From NCBI GenBank assembly GCA_947396885.1, contig OX377201.1:3205879-3269878 (forward strand): a stretch of DNA of 64,000 bases, read 5' to 3'. The notes beneath the pieces are model-generated. The model did no database searches and had not been told where the DNA came from. It saw only the letters and a program-made list of their open reading frames with translations. Below are positions 10,440 to 21,499 of the stretch, piece after piece; the first letter of the stretch is position 1; every line of letters starts with the position of its first letter. The DNA is from Heligmosomoides polygyrus polygyrus (taxonomy: Eukaryota; Nematoda; Chromadorea; Rhabditida; Heligmosomidae). Position numbers and translations under genes: made by a program.

Positions 10440-10885
10440 AAATGAGCGCCAATCCGACCACTGGAAATCAGAATCCGACGGCACGACACAACAAAGTGCA
10501 GCGGCGCCGTCAATAACCGCGCTCCAATCGAATTATCGTGCGCCAACGCGCCGTCGTTGCGCGGTGTGGTCAATGGAATCCTCGTCGTTGTTCTCACGCC
10601 AACGACTACGTCGTCATTCAACTCCGTCAGATTTTCAGGGGATTAGGTCACGTAGTGGAGAACCGCGCGTTTTTTAGAGCCCGGACGGCGTTTGCTCAGC
10701 TTAAGCTGAGCCCCCCCCCCCCCTCTTGTCTCCGGGAAACTGCTGCTTTCCGAATAGCGGGAGGAACTTTGGGGGACGTGGAGGGAGGGGGATGGTGCTG
10801 CTGTTGAGGATTTGGTCAATGCAGGGATATCTAGCGTATGGGATTAGCTAGAAGAAACACCAGTGTTCACCGCTCTAGGAACTCT
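10440..10885. other. Unclassified DNA, C-run at 10711
   Basis: GC-rich sequence with a CCCCCCCCCCCC run and overlapping frames on both strands. None is convincing. Confidence 0.35.
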
Positions 10886-11790
10886 AGGATGCGCCATGCA
10901 TTCTACTACATCTATACTACGAAGTGGCGAAGTCATAACTCTAGCGCATCAAAGGGTCGGGGAAAATGTCTCTGTCCCTACGACTTCAAAAAGTAGCCAT
11001 TAGACTACCGAACAAGCCCAGAGATTGGGAGTGGGCGTGGCAGAGAAGGAAAGAGGGGAAAGAATGCACAGCGTCCTTCCCTCTTTCATAAGATGAAAAA
11101 AGAAGAGATCGCGGCTTATTTAGTGGCTAGTGGTATCACCCAAAGGAGTAGGCTGGTCTCTGAACCTCACTGACATTGTACCGCTCTAAGGCTTGATGAG
11201 CTCGAGCGCGGAATCAAACCCGAAACCGATCGATTAGTGCGCGCCGAATCGGCCGCTCATACCGGCTGCACCACATGGTCAGCACCGTCAGAGCCCCCCG
11301 AAGATCTCTCAAAAGCTCTACCCATAAGCTTCCTAAGGCTCACCTTTCGGCGCAAAAAATGACTACAGACCGTGCCACGCCTCCCGCTTCCTTCGTCATC
11401 TGGAGGCCACCATTTATATGCAGCGCACGACCCATTTTTCTCTGCAAATGCAGAAGGGCAATGAAGAATGCGCCCAGCTCGCTGGTCTCATTAATTCTGC
11501 GAATCAAAATCAGACCGGATGATGGCTTCTAGGGAAGCCTGCACGGTTTTTTGTTCTTGGTGCCGTCAATTCAACGATTTGGACGCTTGTGTCGCATTCA
11601 GACGGCAATTTATTAGAAGAGCGATGGGTGTTAAAAGCTGGTCGTTAAATTTTTTAACGATTATTTCATTTTATATTATAACCATATCAATTATTTTGGT
11701 TTTTAAGCAAAAATTTGTTCGTTGAATTTCCGTTAAATCTTTAAATTTCGTTTAAAAAACAGTTGCCTATCATTGATTTAAATGAAAATA
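10886..11790. other. SINE-S end motif, then unclassified DNA
   Basis: GGATGCGCCATGCATTCTAC at 10887-10906 is a SINE-S 3' end. The remainder has no recognised element apart from the tRNA-like sequence listed at 11200-11283. Confidence 0.35.
11200..11283 (-). other. tRNA-like sequence (possible SINE head)
   Basis: On the minus strand, TGTGGTGCAGCCGGTATGAG resembles a D-arm/A box, and TCGGGTTTGATTCCGCG about 40 bases later resembles a T-arm/B box. The acceptor stem does not close, so this is not called a functional tRNA gene. Confidence 0.35.
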
Positions 11791-11989
11791 TCATAAAGTG
11801 CCTTTTATTTGCCGAATTCACGTCAAAAGGTACGCTTTTCAATGCTAACTAAGCACTTTTCAAAGCGAACTAGGCGCCTTTAAAAGCAAACTAAACACCC
11901 TTGAAATCAAAGCGGACATTTCCTAGTTCAAACTAGGTACCCTTTAGAAAAGTCCCGATGAATTTTCGATTTAAAAAATTCACATTTGC

Positions 11990-12445
11990 CCCCTTTGAAC
12001 TTTAACCATTCGTCTACTCCATTGGATCCAATGTTTGAATTCTCATAAAAATTTTATTTTCACAGCTACCGAAATGACTTTGAACTTTTTTAAATGAAGA
12101 AAAAATGACGTTATAATAATAAATAATAAATAATAATGAATTTTCCAAAGCGTTGGAAGAAAAGATCGCGCCATGCTGTCGTCTGGCATGCTGCGATCTT
12201 TAATTGATTGATACCAAAACCGTTTGTAGTACGGAATCACGCATTAATCAACGGGGAAACACGCAAATCTCCACTTAGTTGCCTAAATCGGACGGACATA
12301 ATGACGAATACGCTCAAAAAATAAGTCCAAAATCGTTTTTATAACTTTATACTAAACCTAAAAAATAAAAAACAAAAAATCAACTTATACTAAATAAATA
12401 ACATAATAAAAGCGAAACAGTCAAAACTGCACTAAAAGTAATAAA
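11990..12445 (+). repeat. Foldback-E type repeat, left copy
   Basis: It is about 430 bp, from ATTCGTCTACTCCATTGGAT through GATCGCGCCATGCTGTCGTC to the A-rich tract. It is repeated directly at 13205-13640. It shares the GCGCCATGC core and the TTGATTGATACCAAAAC tract with foldback C, so it is probably a distant subfamily. Confidence 0.6.
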
Positions 12446-12451
12446 AATAAC

Positions 12452-12951
12452 GGATCTATCCTAGTCCGGGGGGCACATAACTAAACAGCATGTAATAACT
12501 TGAGGCGACTTGAGAGTTACCGACCAGCTCCTGCAGAAGAAGATAGGACCTAAACGAAACAAAAGAAAAACGAACAGACAAACAAAAAAAATCGCCGTGG
12601 TTTTACAAGCGTTTCGGCGGGCAAAGAGCAACGCAATGGAGGCTTGCCGCGTGCAACCACCGTCTGACATGTCATAACAAGGGTCTGACATGGTGAGGAG
12701 GGCGCATAAACCCGCATGCCGCGTGCTGACCGCCGCCTGACGTGTTATAACCAGAATCTAACATGGTGAGGAGGGCACATTACTTTGCCTGCTTACAATT
12801 GCGACGAGAACAAATGTAATTTTTTCGTTATTTTCTCCGTGAATTTTTCTAGTTTGGGTCCTATTTTGTTCTGCAGGGGGCGCTCGGTATGTCTCAAGTA
12901 GATTTAGTACATACTTTTTAGTTAGGTGGCCCCCCGGACTAGAATTGATCC
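12452..12951. mobile_element. hAT-like D element, complete (500 bp)
   Basis: It starts GGATCTATCCTAGTCCGGGG and ends CCCGGACTAGAATTGATCC. Long inverted arms include CTCCTGCAGAAGAAGATAGG and its partner. The 8-bp direct repeat AAAATAAC flanks it exactly, which is typical of hAT-class insertion. The centre has two copies of a TAACATGGTGAGGAGGGC module. It carries no transposase, so it is non-autonomous. Confidence 0.85.
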
Positions 12952-13204
12952 AAAATAACTGTTTCAGACACTGTGTTCACTTTTTTAGGCAAGATGGGCT
13001 ATAAAACTCACGGAAGGTTGTGCCAAATTTTGGAATTTGAAAAGTTATTGATGGCTCCTTTAAGAGTGAACAGTTTATTTTCGAAGGTGCTCACTTTGCC
13101 TTCAAGCCGATCTATAATAGTTTGCTTCTAAAAATGCTCAAAACACTGGAAAGATGAAAAAACGAAATTACAGGACATAGCGATATTATAATTTATAATA
13201 ATTA

Positions 13205-13640
13205 TACCTTTACAATTCGTCTACTTCATTGAATCCAATGTTTGAAATCTCATAAAATTTTCATTTTTTAGCTACAAAAATGATTTTAAACTTTTTTCAA
13301 AAATACAGAAAACAGCGATTTTCTACAGTGCGTTAGAAAACGAGAACGCGCCATGCACTCGTCTAACATCCTGCAAATTTTATTCATCTGATATCAAAAC
13401 CCACCCTTTGTACGGAATTACGCCGCAATAACACGGTGAAACATGCATTCGTAACGAGTGATAAATTCGACGAGAAACTGCCGTTTTCTTGCACTTTAAA
13501 ATAAGCCTAAATGGATTTTTCTAATTTTTATAAAAAAATAACATTACTGAATAACTAACTAAATAAAATCTACAAACTATAAAAACTAAACTAAAAATAC
13601 AAATGAATAAAGTAAAAATTTCAGACACTTTCACTTTCAT
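13205..13640 (+). repeat. Foldback-E type repeat, right copy
   Basis: Direct copy of 11990-12445: ATTCGTCTACTTCATTGAAT, then GAACGCGCCATGCACTCGTC, then ACGGAATTACGCCGCAATAA. The D element sits between the two copies. Confidence 0.6.
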
Positions 13641-13744
13641 TCAACTTTTTAGGCGAGATGGACTATAAATCAATAAATTAATATAAATACTCACGAAAAC
13701 TAACAAATTTTCGAATTTGAAAAGATATCTCAGTTCCTTAGGGA

Positions 13745-14045
13745 ATAGGGGTGCGTGTGGCGCAGTCGGAGGTGCTGCCGGCTGTCGCGTGCACTCGATA
13801 CCAGGTTCTTGGTTCGGATCCCCCGCCCAGGTCAACCAAGTCTTCCACTCATCCGGAGTTGGTGAATTGGTACCAGACTTGTCTGGGAAGGATAGGGCGC
13901 TGGCCTGTTCATCGGCTGGCCACCGCAAGTCATTGTATGGTCAAATACGCATTCAATTCGCCTCCACAACATCTAGCAGAAGTAGAATGCGTGGCGCATC
14001 CCAGAAAGGATTGAGTAATGCCGTCTTTTATGCCTTATCCTTTAA
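13745..14045 (+). mobile_element. SINE-S, full length
   Basis: The head GTGCGTGTGGCGCAGTCGGA leads to a B-box-like TGGTTCGGATCCCC, then the body GTCATTGTATGGTCAAATAC and the end GAATGCGTGGCGCATCCCAG. The tail is GCCGTCTTTTATGCCTTATC. Confidence 0.88.
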
Positions 14046-14099
14046 GGACATAATGCTTTATTTTGTAGACTTGCGTGAGTTAACTGAAACTGTACAAGA

Positions 14100-14173
14100 T
14101 TGTAGTGTTCGCTATTGGCCTGTTTTTGAGCGCACTTAAGGTCTTAAGCGCACAAATAAATAAATAAATAAAT
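14100..14173 (+). repeat. LINE-type 3' tail: hairpin plus (AAAT)n
   Basis: GCGCACTTAAGGTCTTAAGC forms a tight hairpin, and ACAAATAAATAAATAAATAA follows at once. It lies next to a SINE-S but is not part of it. Confidence 0.5.
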
Positions 14174-14174
14174 T

Positions 14175-16300
14175 TGATACAGTATCATTAACCGGATCCC
14201 TGCCATCTCCTAAAATAGCCCCAGGACCATAGCTCTAGAGCAGCTATCGGTCGAAGAGGTTCAATTCCGCATAAGATCTCGCAGATCACAAATACGGCTA
14301 GACAATGAAGTTCTTCCACGGAAAAGTCGAGTACGTGGCGCATCCCATGAGGGCTGGCGCCTACCTATTTCCATGAAAAATTCCTTGGGATCGGCCCCAT
14401 CCTACACGGCAACGGCCCAGAACTCTAATCCTAAAATCCTAAGAGCTTTAGTGAGAATTAGGGAACCCCTGCAACGGCAGCTTCCCCTTAGGGACATCCC
14501 CGCATCCAATTACCCGCGCGTGTGTGTTATATCGATGAGGCATCTGTTTCAACAGCCTCCTCCCCCGTTCGCCGTCTGTCGCGCGCCAACGTGGTCCCGG
14601 CCGGGTCCACGTTTTACAGTCAACGTCAATCAAAATTATTAACCGCTTGCTGGCGGCAGGTCGCTCGTCGGGCGAAGGATGGGGTTTGGGGGGGGGGGGA
14701 TGGGCAGTTGCGGCGTCGTCGGGGCTTCAAGGACGGCTGGGAGCCAGACAACTGTTCCAGACACCAGCTGAAGCGGAAAATTCCGGAGAGCCGGAGATTC
14801 GGCCATCTTTTTGACGACGAAGCTCAGGCAGTTAGTCAGATTCAGATTTTTTTGACGGTGAAGGTCAGACGGTCAGACTCAATCGACACCAGGATTTGAA
14901 CAAAGATCGGCGAAGAACAGGACCTAAGATACCCAGGGCAAGGGTCTTCGCCCATCGTCCAATGACCACGTCCGTTGATGTGATCTGATTAGTCTGATGC
15001 GTCCTTCCTCCCATGTAGGCCAAATAGACGACCAGTACCGTTTCTTAAAATTTTATTGCACTTCTTAAGACAATACCTTTAATAAGTATAAAACAGAGCT
15101 CGATGTGCCAATCTTACATGAAAAATAATGAATATTTGGTATCGACTAAGGGTTCTCTGAGATGCGCCATGAGCCTTACATCTCTCTAGGTCCTCCTAAC
15201 CATAAGGCATGCGGATACTTCGGATAATGAGCGGTATAACGACGACTTCGGAGCCCAGTTGCCCATGAAGCAAGCGGATGATGACTCGGCCTGCCTGACT
15301 GCAGTTTGCAGAAGTAATGGAGCCGGCGATCTAATGAGGCCACTCTTCATTGCCTGCGCGCCTTCATTCACCGAGAAAAATGAAGGACGTCGACCTGCCT
15401 ACAAATGAGCACTGGCCTCGGAAGGACGAATGCAATGTGCATTTGCATGCAGATCCCGGCTCTGCGGAGTTCTACAATAGTTTTGGGATCAAAGAGTACC
15501 TAAGGCAGTCGGAAGGCGAATGAGTTAACGAATATTTATTCGCTTATCCATTTGTAGAGTGAACGACCATCGAATAAGCTTCAATGCTGGAGTATTCGAA
15601 TATTCGAATAGTCGAATAATTTTTTCCAGCCAGGTTCTATGCTTGAAGTTCTGAAGCTTACTCGATATTCGAATAAGCATGTTCCACAGTTGCACAGTGC
15701 CGATTAGATCGATTTTGATTGATTTTTGGTCAGAACTGACAGCTTGAGGTGGAAATCTCATGGAGGACTTGGGCGGAGTTTCCTGGGCTAAGCCCCAATG
15801 AGCAGTCAGATGGGTCACTAGGCGGACTGACTGCCCGCTAAACCTAAAAACGGTGAGAATAAGGGAATTAAAGAACAATGGACCATCCAGAAGGCGAACA
15901 TGAGATGAGCATGTCGAAAACCTACAGCTTAGGATTGACAAATTGGCAGGGAGGGAGAGCTAATGTGGGCAGGGTTCAAGTCTAGGAACTAAACCTGCTT
16001 CGTCAAGGATAGCCAGAAGGAAGAGAAGGTCGATGTGACCTTCGAAAAGCGGCAAAAACAGTTCTAGTGAGTTCAACAAACCCTTAGAGGTGGCGACGAA
16101 ACAACTCGAAACGTAGCAGAATGAGCAGTGAGCAAGTTGAACTACCATAAAAGGAACTCAGCCAAACAATATCGCTTTTTATGGCGTGAAGATAGACCCC
16201 TAGAGGTCCAAGAAGCCGCCCACTGGTCCTAAAACAGTCAGCTCAAAGCTCAAGCTTCTAGTGGTCGCACCTAGGCTGGCCTACCTTCCCACTATTATAT
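14175..16300. other. Unclassified stretch with repeat scraps
   Basis: A SINE end CGTGGCGCATCCCATGAGGG lies at about 14334, a G-run at 14688-14699, a MITE-A right end (ATGTAGGCCAAATAGACGAC) at 15012-15031, and an ATCG-G type stretch at about 15700-15760. Frames at 14522-14899 and 15525-15941 are open but have no family resemblance. Confidence 0.4.
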
Positions 16301-16304
16301 AGCA

Positions 16305-17020
16305 TTTTCACGTCGAATTGAAGACTTTTCAAACGAAATTGGACATTTTGCGAATCAAATTGGACACTCTTCCAAGTATTTAGCTTCAAGACTATTGAAA
16401 TCAAAGCGAACTCTTCCAAATCGAAATGAGCTTCTTCTACATTAAATCAAATACTCTTCAGAAAGGTTAGAATAATTTCTGCCCAAGTAAAATTTTGTAC
16501 AACTTCCTTTAAAGGTTCAATTCAGCCCCCAGTAAGTGGACACATTGTCTAAAATTTCATTTTAAAAAAATTGAGGAAAAATAATGGTCTAAAGCTTGTT
16601 TTAAAGAGCAGGAAGGCGGGCATTTTTAGGAGCCAATAAAGAGATTGCGCCATGTCCTCGTCCAAGAAGGTCGCGATTTTTATTCGATTGATAGCAAAAC
16701 TTCTACTTGCGTGCAGTTTGACATTTGTAAACGATACAACAAAAACAATTGTAAAGAACACACACACATCCTTATTTAGATGCCTCATGTGAGCGTGAGC
16801 AACATTTAAACTATGGATCAAATAAAAATCGCAACCAGTTTTCGAGCGTATGGCGCGATCTGATATTTTGATTCTCTGTATGATTGCTTCTTTGCTGTCC
16901 TTAAGACGAATTTTACATTTAAAAAATCAAATTTTCCTCGACCAAAAAACTATTCTAACCATCTTACTGACTCTGCAGTTTAGCCTGATTTGGTAGGACT
17001 TTCTTTGATTTCTTTACTAT
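16305..17020. mobile_element. Foldback C copy 3
   Basis: It runs from CATTTTCACGTCGAATTGAA through GATTGCGCCATGTCCTCGTC to GTATGGCGCGATCTGATATT, then part of the right arm. It abuts a second, incomplete copy beginning near 17025. Confidence 0.65.
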
Positions 17021-17024
17021 AGTC

Positions 17025-17935
17025 GTTCAACTACCCCATAGGTGCAATAATTTTATAAATTTTGCTGAAAACCATAATTTAAATCTGTTCTAAAACACAG
17101 CAAATGAGCACTCACATTAAAAGATCGCGCCGTGAACTTGAAAAGCTTGCCACAATTTTCATTCGCTGGAAATGTTTTTGTTGTATGCCGTTTACATTTT
17201 TAAACTCCATGCGAGCAGACAGACGCGGACACTCACCACTATACTAACGAGGACACGTGGAGCGCAGACGGAGGAGGCGCTGGCTGTCGCCTGCACCCGA
17301 TACAAGGTTCATGGTTCGGATTTCCCGCCCAGGCCAACCAAGCCTTCCATCCCTCCGGGGTCGGTGAAATGGTACCAGACTAGTCTAGGTAGGATAAAGC
17401 ACTGACTTGTACATCGGCTGGCCACCGCAAGTCATTGTATGGCCAAATACGCATTCAACTCGCCTCCACTACATCCCGTAGAAGTAGAATGCGTGGCGCA
17501 TCCCAAAAAGGATTGAATAACGCCGTCCTTTATCCTTTATGCGAGCAGAAATTCTGCTATCAATCGACTAAAATTCGCCACGTTTTGGACGAGGGCACGG
17601 CGTAATCCCTTTTTTTCGACAATGGAAAATCGCTGTATTTCTGTATTTAAAACAAGCTTTAAGCCAATATTTTCCTCCAAAAATAAAATTTTCTAAAATT
17701 CAAGCAATAGGTTCACCTATTATGAAGCGAATTAAAACTTCAATGAAAGTTACACCGAAATTTTTCTTTCAAAAAACAACAAAAAATTATTCTAATTTTT
17801 TTCAAGGGTCTCTAGTTTAATGTATAGGAAGTTCATGTTAATTTGAAAGAGTTCGCTTTCATTTCCATAGTCTTAGGCTAACTTAGAAGAGTGTCCAGGT
17901 TTGACTTGAAAGTGTCCAACTCGACGTGAAAATGG
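17025..17935. mobile_element. Foldback C copy 4, split by a SINE-S
   Basis: The core AGATCGCGCCGTGAACTTGAAAAG lies at about 17120-17145 and the right arm ends near GACGTGAAAATGGTATAC. The element is interrupted at 17220-17538 by a SINE-S flanked by an 11-bp direct repeat. Confidence 0.7.
17220..17538 (+). mobile_element. SINE-S inserted in foldback C, with target duplication
   Basis: The 11-bp sequence ATGCGAGCAGA occurs at 17209-17219 and again at 17539-17549. Between them lie 319 bp, which include the SINE-S head (ACGTGGAGCGCAGACGGAGG), the B-box-like TGGTTCGGATTTCCC and the TCCTTTATCCTTT-type tail. This is the cleanest mobility evidence for the family in this window. Confidence 0.92.
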
Positions 17936-17959
17936 TATACATTGTTGAGTGAATTTTTT

Positions 17960-18015
17960 TTTACAAAAAAAAACTGAAGAAGAAAAATGCCAAACAGCTG
18001 AAGACTTTCCGACCA
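17960..18015. repeat. Possible lone mariner-type terminus
   Basis: CTGAAGACTTTCCGACCAACCTAA resembles the right terminus of the mariner-derived MITE at 38812-38936 (CTGAAAACTTTCCGAACAACCTAA). No matching left end was found. Confidence 0.4.
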
Positions 18016-18094
18016 ACCTAACAGATAGATAGATCAGCTGAAACCCTTTCGTACACGTCTTTCCGATCCCATAAGCAGTAAAATCCAACAACAG

Positions 18095-18445
18095 CGACGA
18101 CGTTTACATTGAATTTGTTCGAGTGATTTTGACTGCATGGCGCGATCTGGTATTTCAAAGCGCTATACGATTTCTTCATTACTTTGCTTTAAAACAAATT
18201 TTAATGCTTATTTGTTCTCAAGAAGTTAAAGTTTTATGAAATTATTAGAATTGAACTAAAAAAGCCAAAAAAGTTATATAAAATTTTCCTTTAAAAAAAG
18301 TTCTCACCAACTTAATGAGTCCTAGTTTAACATGTAGAAAGGTCATTTCTCCTTGGAACAGTTCATCTTGATCTCGAAAGTCTTAGGAAAGCTCAGAAGT
18401 GTGCCCAGTTTGACGTGAGAAGCGTCCAATTCGACGTGAAATTGG
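18095..18445. repeat. Foldback C right half
   Basis: GACTGCATGGCGCGATCTGG is followed by the right-arm sequence to CCAATTCGACGTGAAATTGG. The left half is missing. Confidence 0.6.
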
Positions 18446-18449
18446 TACA

Positions 18450-18825
18450 GAAACGAGCTCCAGACTAGACCTCTCTGAACTGAAGCAGCTGGCCTGAGGC
18501 GCTTCGTCATAGAGGCCTTAGTAGCAGCTGACCGTGCGCTGGTAATGAAGTCGTCGTGATTCATAGTGAATTTATGCAGGCCGCGAGGATAAGATCATCG
18601 GCCTGCATCTGGCGAGGATCTCTGGCACTGAGTGACGATGACGAATGCACGCCGGCTTTCATCGACGAGCTCATCTTCTGACTGCCGCCGCATTCGTCTT
18701 CTGGTCAGGCCGATCTCAGGCCTCGATGGGAAGAGCGAGAAGGTTCCTCTAGAGTAGGCCAAAGGCTACTTCACAGACAACGGAGAAATCCTATGAAGCA
18801 ACAGAAATGGGAGGATAGAGGCCAC
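18450..18825. other. Unclassified DNA
   Basis: Balanced-composition sequence with no recognised repeat, domain or splice structure. Confidence 0.35.
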
Positions 18826-18827
18826 CG

Positions 18828-18890
18828 GCAGGATGCGCCATGCTTTCTTCTTCAGTAGGATATCATGGAGACATGTTCAATGCAAATTTG
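18828..18890 (-). repeat. SINE-S 3' end fragment
   Basis: GGATGCGCCATGCTTTCTTC begins a degraded SINE-S 3' end on the minus strand. Confidence 0.5.
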
Positions 18891-18918
18891 GCTGGCAGGA
18901 CAGCTTGAGGAATGTCTT

Positions 18919-19010
18919 CCCTTTCCCCAGCTGACTGGGCTACTCTGGCACGAGACAGGGAAGAGTGCAGTCCATGCCACTCAATTGATCCAGCCGATGA
19001 ACAACGGGTG
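18919..19010 (+). pseudogene. RTE retrotransposon 3'-end scrap
   Basis: The plus-strand frame reads ADWATLARDREE followed by a region ending PADEQR. From memory this resembles the W-T-LARDR-EW...DD-R end of hookworm-type RTE polyproteins. Only about 30 codons remain, with no reverse transcriptase core. Confidence 0.5.
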
Positions 19011-19059
19011 ATAAGTGTCCTCCCTGAGAAGCCTCTTCAGGAATCATGGACCCCGTTAA

Positions 19060-19265
19060 AGGCACGAGTGTTCTTGTCCGGATACGGAGTCGAACCTACG
19101 AGCTCGAGCAGTCTTCTCCATTGTGCTGCGCAGCGTGTTCATTTGAATTCGAATCATCTAGAGAATGCCTGAACAAAAGTAGTGGAATCATGGCGAGTAC
19201 AGCTCAGAAAATCGATTTGTTCGCACAAAAGCTGCGCCTCTTACCACTAAGCTAACATATCAAAA
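19060..19265 (-). other. tRNA-like scraps, unclear
   Basis: On the minus strand, TTAGCTTAGTGGTAAGAGGC (about 19237-19256) looks like an A-box region, and TAGGTTCGACTCCGT (about 19085-19100) looks like a B box, 140 bp apart. The spacing is too long for a tRNA without a large intron. It may be an old tRNA-derived SINE with an insertion. Confidence 0.25.
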
Positions 19266-19435
19266 TCGATAACTATTTTTGTCATCAAAAGCTTCGAGCA
19301 GCTAGAGTAATTCGTACGACATATGAAAGATATACCAATTAACGCGGCGTTTACTGTAGCTTTCGGGATGCGCCACGCATTCTACTTTTGGACAGCTTAG
19401 GGCCGATCCATTTAATTTCACTATTTACACGTTTA

Positions 19436-19733
19436 AAGGATAAAGGATAAAAAACGGCGTTACTGAATCCCTTTTGGGATGCGCCACGCATTCTACTTCT
19501 ACGGGATATCGTGGAGGCGACTTGAACGCGTATTTGGCCATACAATGACTTGCGGTGGCCAGCCGATAAACAAGTCAGCGCTCTATCCTTCCCAGACAAG
19601 TCTGGTACCAATTCACCGACCACGGAGGGATGGAAGGCTTGGTTGGCCTGGGCGGGAAATCCGAACCAGGAACCTGGTATCGGGTGCATGCGACCGTCGG
19701 CGCCTCCTCCGACTGCGCTACACGCGCCCATAC
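19436..19733 (-). mobile_element. SINE-S, full length
   Basis: On the minus strand the head is GTAGCGCAGTCGGAGGAGGC with CCAGGTTCCTGGTTCGGATT as the B-box area. The end GAATGCGTGGCGCATCCCAA is followed by a TTTATCCTTTATCC tail at 19436-19455. A second SINE end motif (GGGATGCGCCACGCATTCTAC) lies outside it at 19366-19386. Confidence 0.88.
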
Positions 19734-19977
19734 ATGTTTATGTAAGGGATTACTGAAGCGTTTACTTTATCGGTAGAAGATAGGAGTAAGTTTCTCCGAA
19801 CAAGAGGCCAAGTAGATACCAAAAACAAAAATTGCCCTAAATCAATAAATCGATATAGGATACGCCTCGCTTTCTACTTCCATGTGACCCGAACCCAGAA
19901 GCACTTCGATCGCATGAATAGGTTTTCTGAATGCCATGCAAAGGTCATTCAGTAGCAATGACACTATTCTAACGGCC

Positions 19978-20176
19978 CATGTCGCGAATGTGAGCAGCAT
20001 CGAGAGGTAGAAATGTGCCAGCTAATCATAACCAATCAGGCAACGTCCTAACACACGACAGCTGCCAATCAGGGAACTGATCGTGCACGTCCTCTCTGAT
20101 TGGCGCCTCCATTCAATGCAACCTAATTGCCTGGCGTGCTCCCTCCTCCCAGCGCTGTCCACATTCGCGACTTGTG
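19978..20176. mobile_element. MITE-B copy 2
   Basis: CATGTCGCGAATGTGAGCAG pairs with GTCCACATTCGCGACTTGTG. The interior holds CTAATCATAACCAATCAGG, TGCCAATCAGGG and TGATTGGCGCC, that is CCAAT motifs on both strands. Confidence 0.75.
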
Positions 20177-20329
20177 CAGTCTTAATCGTGATTGGACACA
20201 GAAACAATAGAAAATGCAGACCAGCGTTGATCAATCTCTTTGCGGGCGCGCCTTTTCTGGCGCGTTTCTTACACTAGATTGATCTACTCTACAATTTGCT
20301 TATTTTTATGAAACCATCACATCATCGGC

Positions 20330-20853
20330 ATAGGGCAAAAGCAGGTCCCTCATATTTTCCAATGGATATCGATCCAAAACATCGATTTTCGGCTGGAACG
20401 GACCGCTCAAGGCGGGAATCGGGTGAATACTATGAACAAACAAGTGAACATTGAGAGCTAACCAATCGATATCGATCAATACTGCAAAATTGTGGTCATT
20501 TTTTGTTTTCGGCCGTTCCGGCAATTGAGGAATCGTGGAAGAACTTAACAGTATGAAAGATAAAGGATAAAGGTAAGCGTTGATCAACCCCTTGTGGGAT
20601 GCGCCATGCATTCTACTTTTGCGAAATGACGTGGCGCGGATTTGAATGTGCATTTGGCGTATAAAATAACTGGCGATGCATTTGATGGACAAGTCCGCGC
20701 ACTACGAACAAACAAGTGAACATTGACAGCTAACCAATCGATATCGATCAATACTGCAAAATTGTGGTCATTTTTTGTTTTCGGCCGTTCGAGGGCAATT
20801 CAGGAATCGTGGAAGAACTAAACAGTATGAAAGATAAAGGGTAAAGGTAAGCT
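20330..20853. repeat. Duplicated ATCG-G/SINE module
   Basis: About 150 bp from AACAAACAAGTGAACATTGA to GGTAAGC occurs at about 20436-20583 and again at about 20708-20855, an offset near 273 bp. The block between them is a SINE-S variant (20583-20700) with TGGCGTATAAAATAACTGGC in place of the usual GTATGGCC segment. A related module lies at 31390-31765. Confidence 0.65.
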
Positions 20854-20985
20854 GTCACAACGATGTCTTGTTGCGATCAAAACTTCTAGCGCCAGTCGGG
20901 ACTCGAACCCGCACCTCCCCCTGACCGGGCGGGAATGCTCTACGCCATTACACCACCGGCGCCGTTTGATCGAACGCAACATCCA
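20850..20985 (-). mobile_element. tRNA-stalk element copy 2
   Basis: The core is 20889-20962 (74 nt). On the minus strand GCGCCGG pairs with CTGGCGC with one mismatch (CTGGCGC is intact in copies 3 and 4), and GCGGG-TTCGAGT-CCCG forms the T arm. The flank GTCACAACGATGTCTTGTTG matches the stalk of the 43-kb copy; the other flank is shortened. Confidence 0.75.
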
Positions 20986-21128
20986 CACCTCGTGGGACCG
21001 ATCAGCACCCACCCGTTTCCGGGATGAGCTGGCCGCTGATATCAGCATGGGACCAGTTAAGCTGATGGTCTTGATAGAAACGATTCAAATCAGTTTCTTT
21101 AAGCCTCAATTGGCTGGTATCGAGGCTG

Positions 21129-21268
21129 TAAGCTGTCACAACGATGTCTTGTCGCGATCAAAACTTCTAGCGCCAGGCGGAACTCGAACCCGCACCTCCC
21201 TCTGACCGGGCGGAAATGCTCTACGCCATCACACCACCGGCGCCGTTTGATCGAACGCAACATCCGGT
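21129..21268 (-). mobile_element. tRNA-stalk element copy 3
   Basis: The core is 21170-21243 (74 nt), with acceptor-like GCGCCGG/CTGGCGC and T-arm-like GCGGG/CCCGC... pairing. The adjoining CAAATCAGTTTCTTTAAGCC and CTGGTATCGAGGCTGTAAGC match sequence that follows copy 4 in the opposite orientation, so the mobile unit is longer than the stalk. Confidence 0.78.
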
Positions 21269-21284
21269 AAAGGTAAGCGTTAAT

Positions 21285-21495
21285 CAACCCCTTATGGGAT
21301 GCGCCATGCACTCTACTTTTGCGGAACGTTGTGATTTGACGTGCATCTGGCATATAAAATTGGTTGCGATGGCCAATTAATTTACAAGTCTGCGCTCTAT
21401 CCACGAAAGGACGTCTGCGCAAGTTCATCGACCTCCGAGTGATGGAAGGCAAGTCTGGCCTGAGCGGGATTCGAACCACGAACCTTGGCGAGTAG
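21285..21495 (-). repeat. SINE-S variant, partial
   Basis: GGGATGCGCCATGCACTCTA is followed by TGGCATATAAAATTGGTTGC and an upstream part near GATTCGAACCACGAACC. This is the same variant as at 20583-20700 and 31660-31765. Confidence 0.55.
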
Positions 21496-21499
21496 TTCA

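Noticed and set aside
15540..15680. ATTCGAATATTCGAATAGTCGAATA as a regulatory operator
   Set aside because: It is a short self-complementary AT-rich repeat with no adjoining gene.
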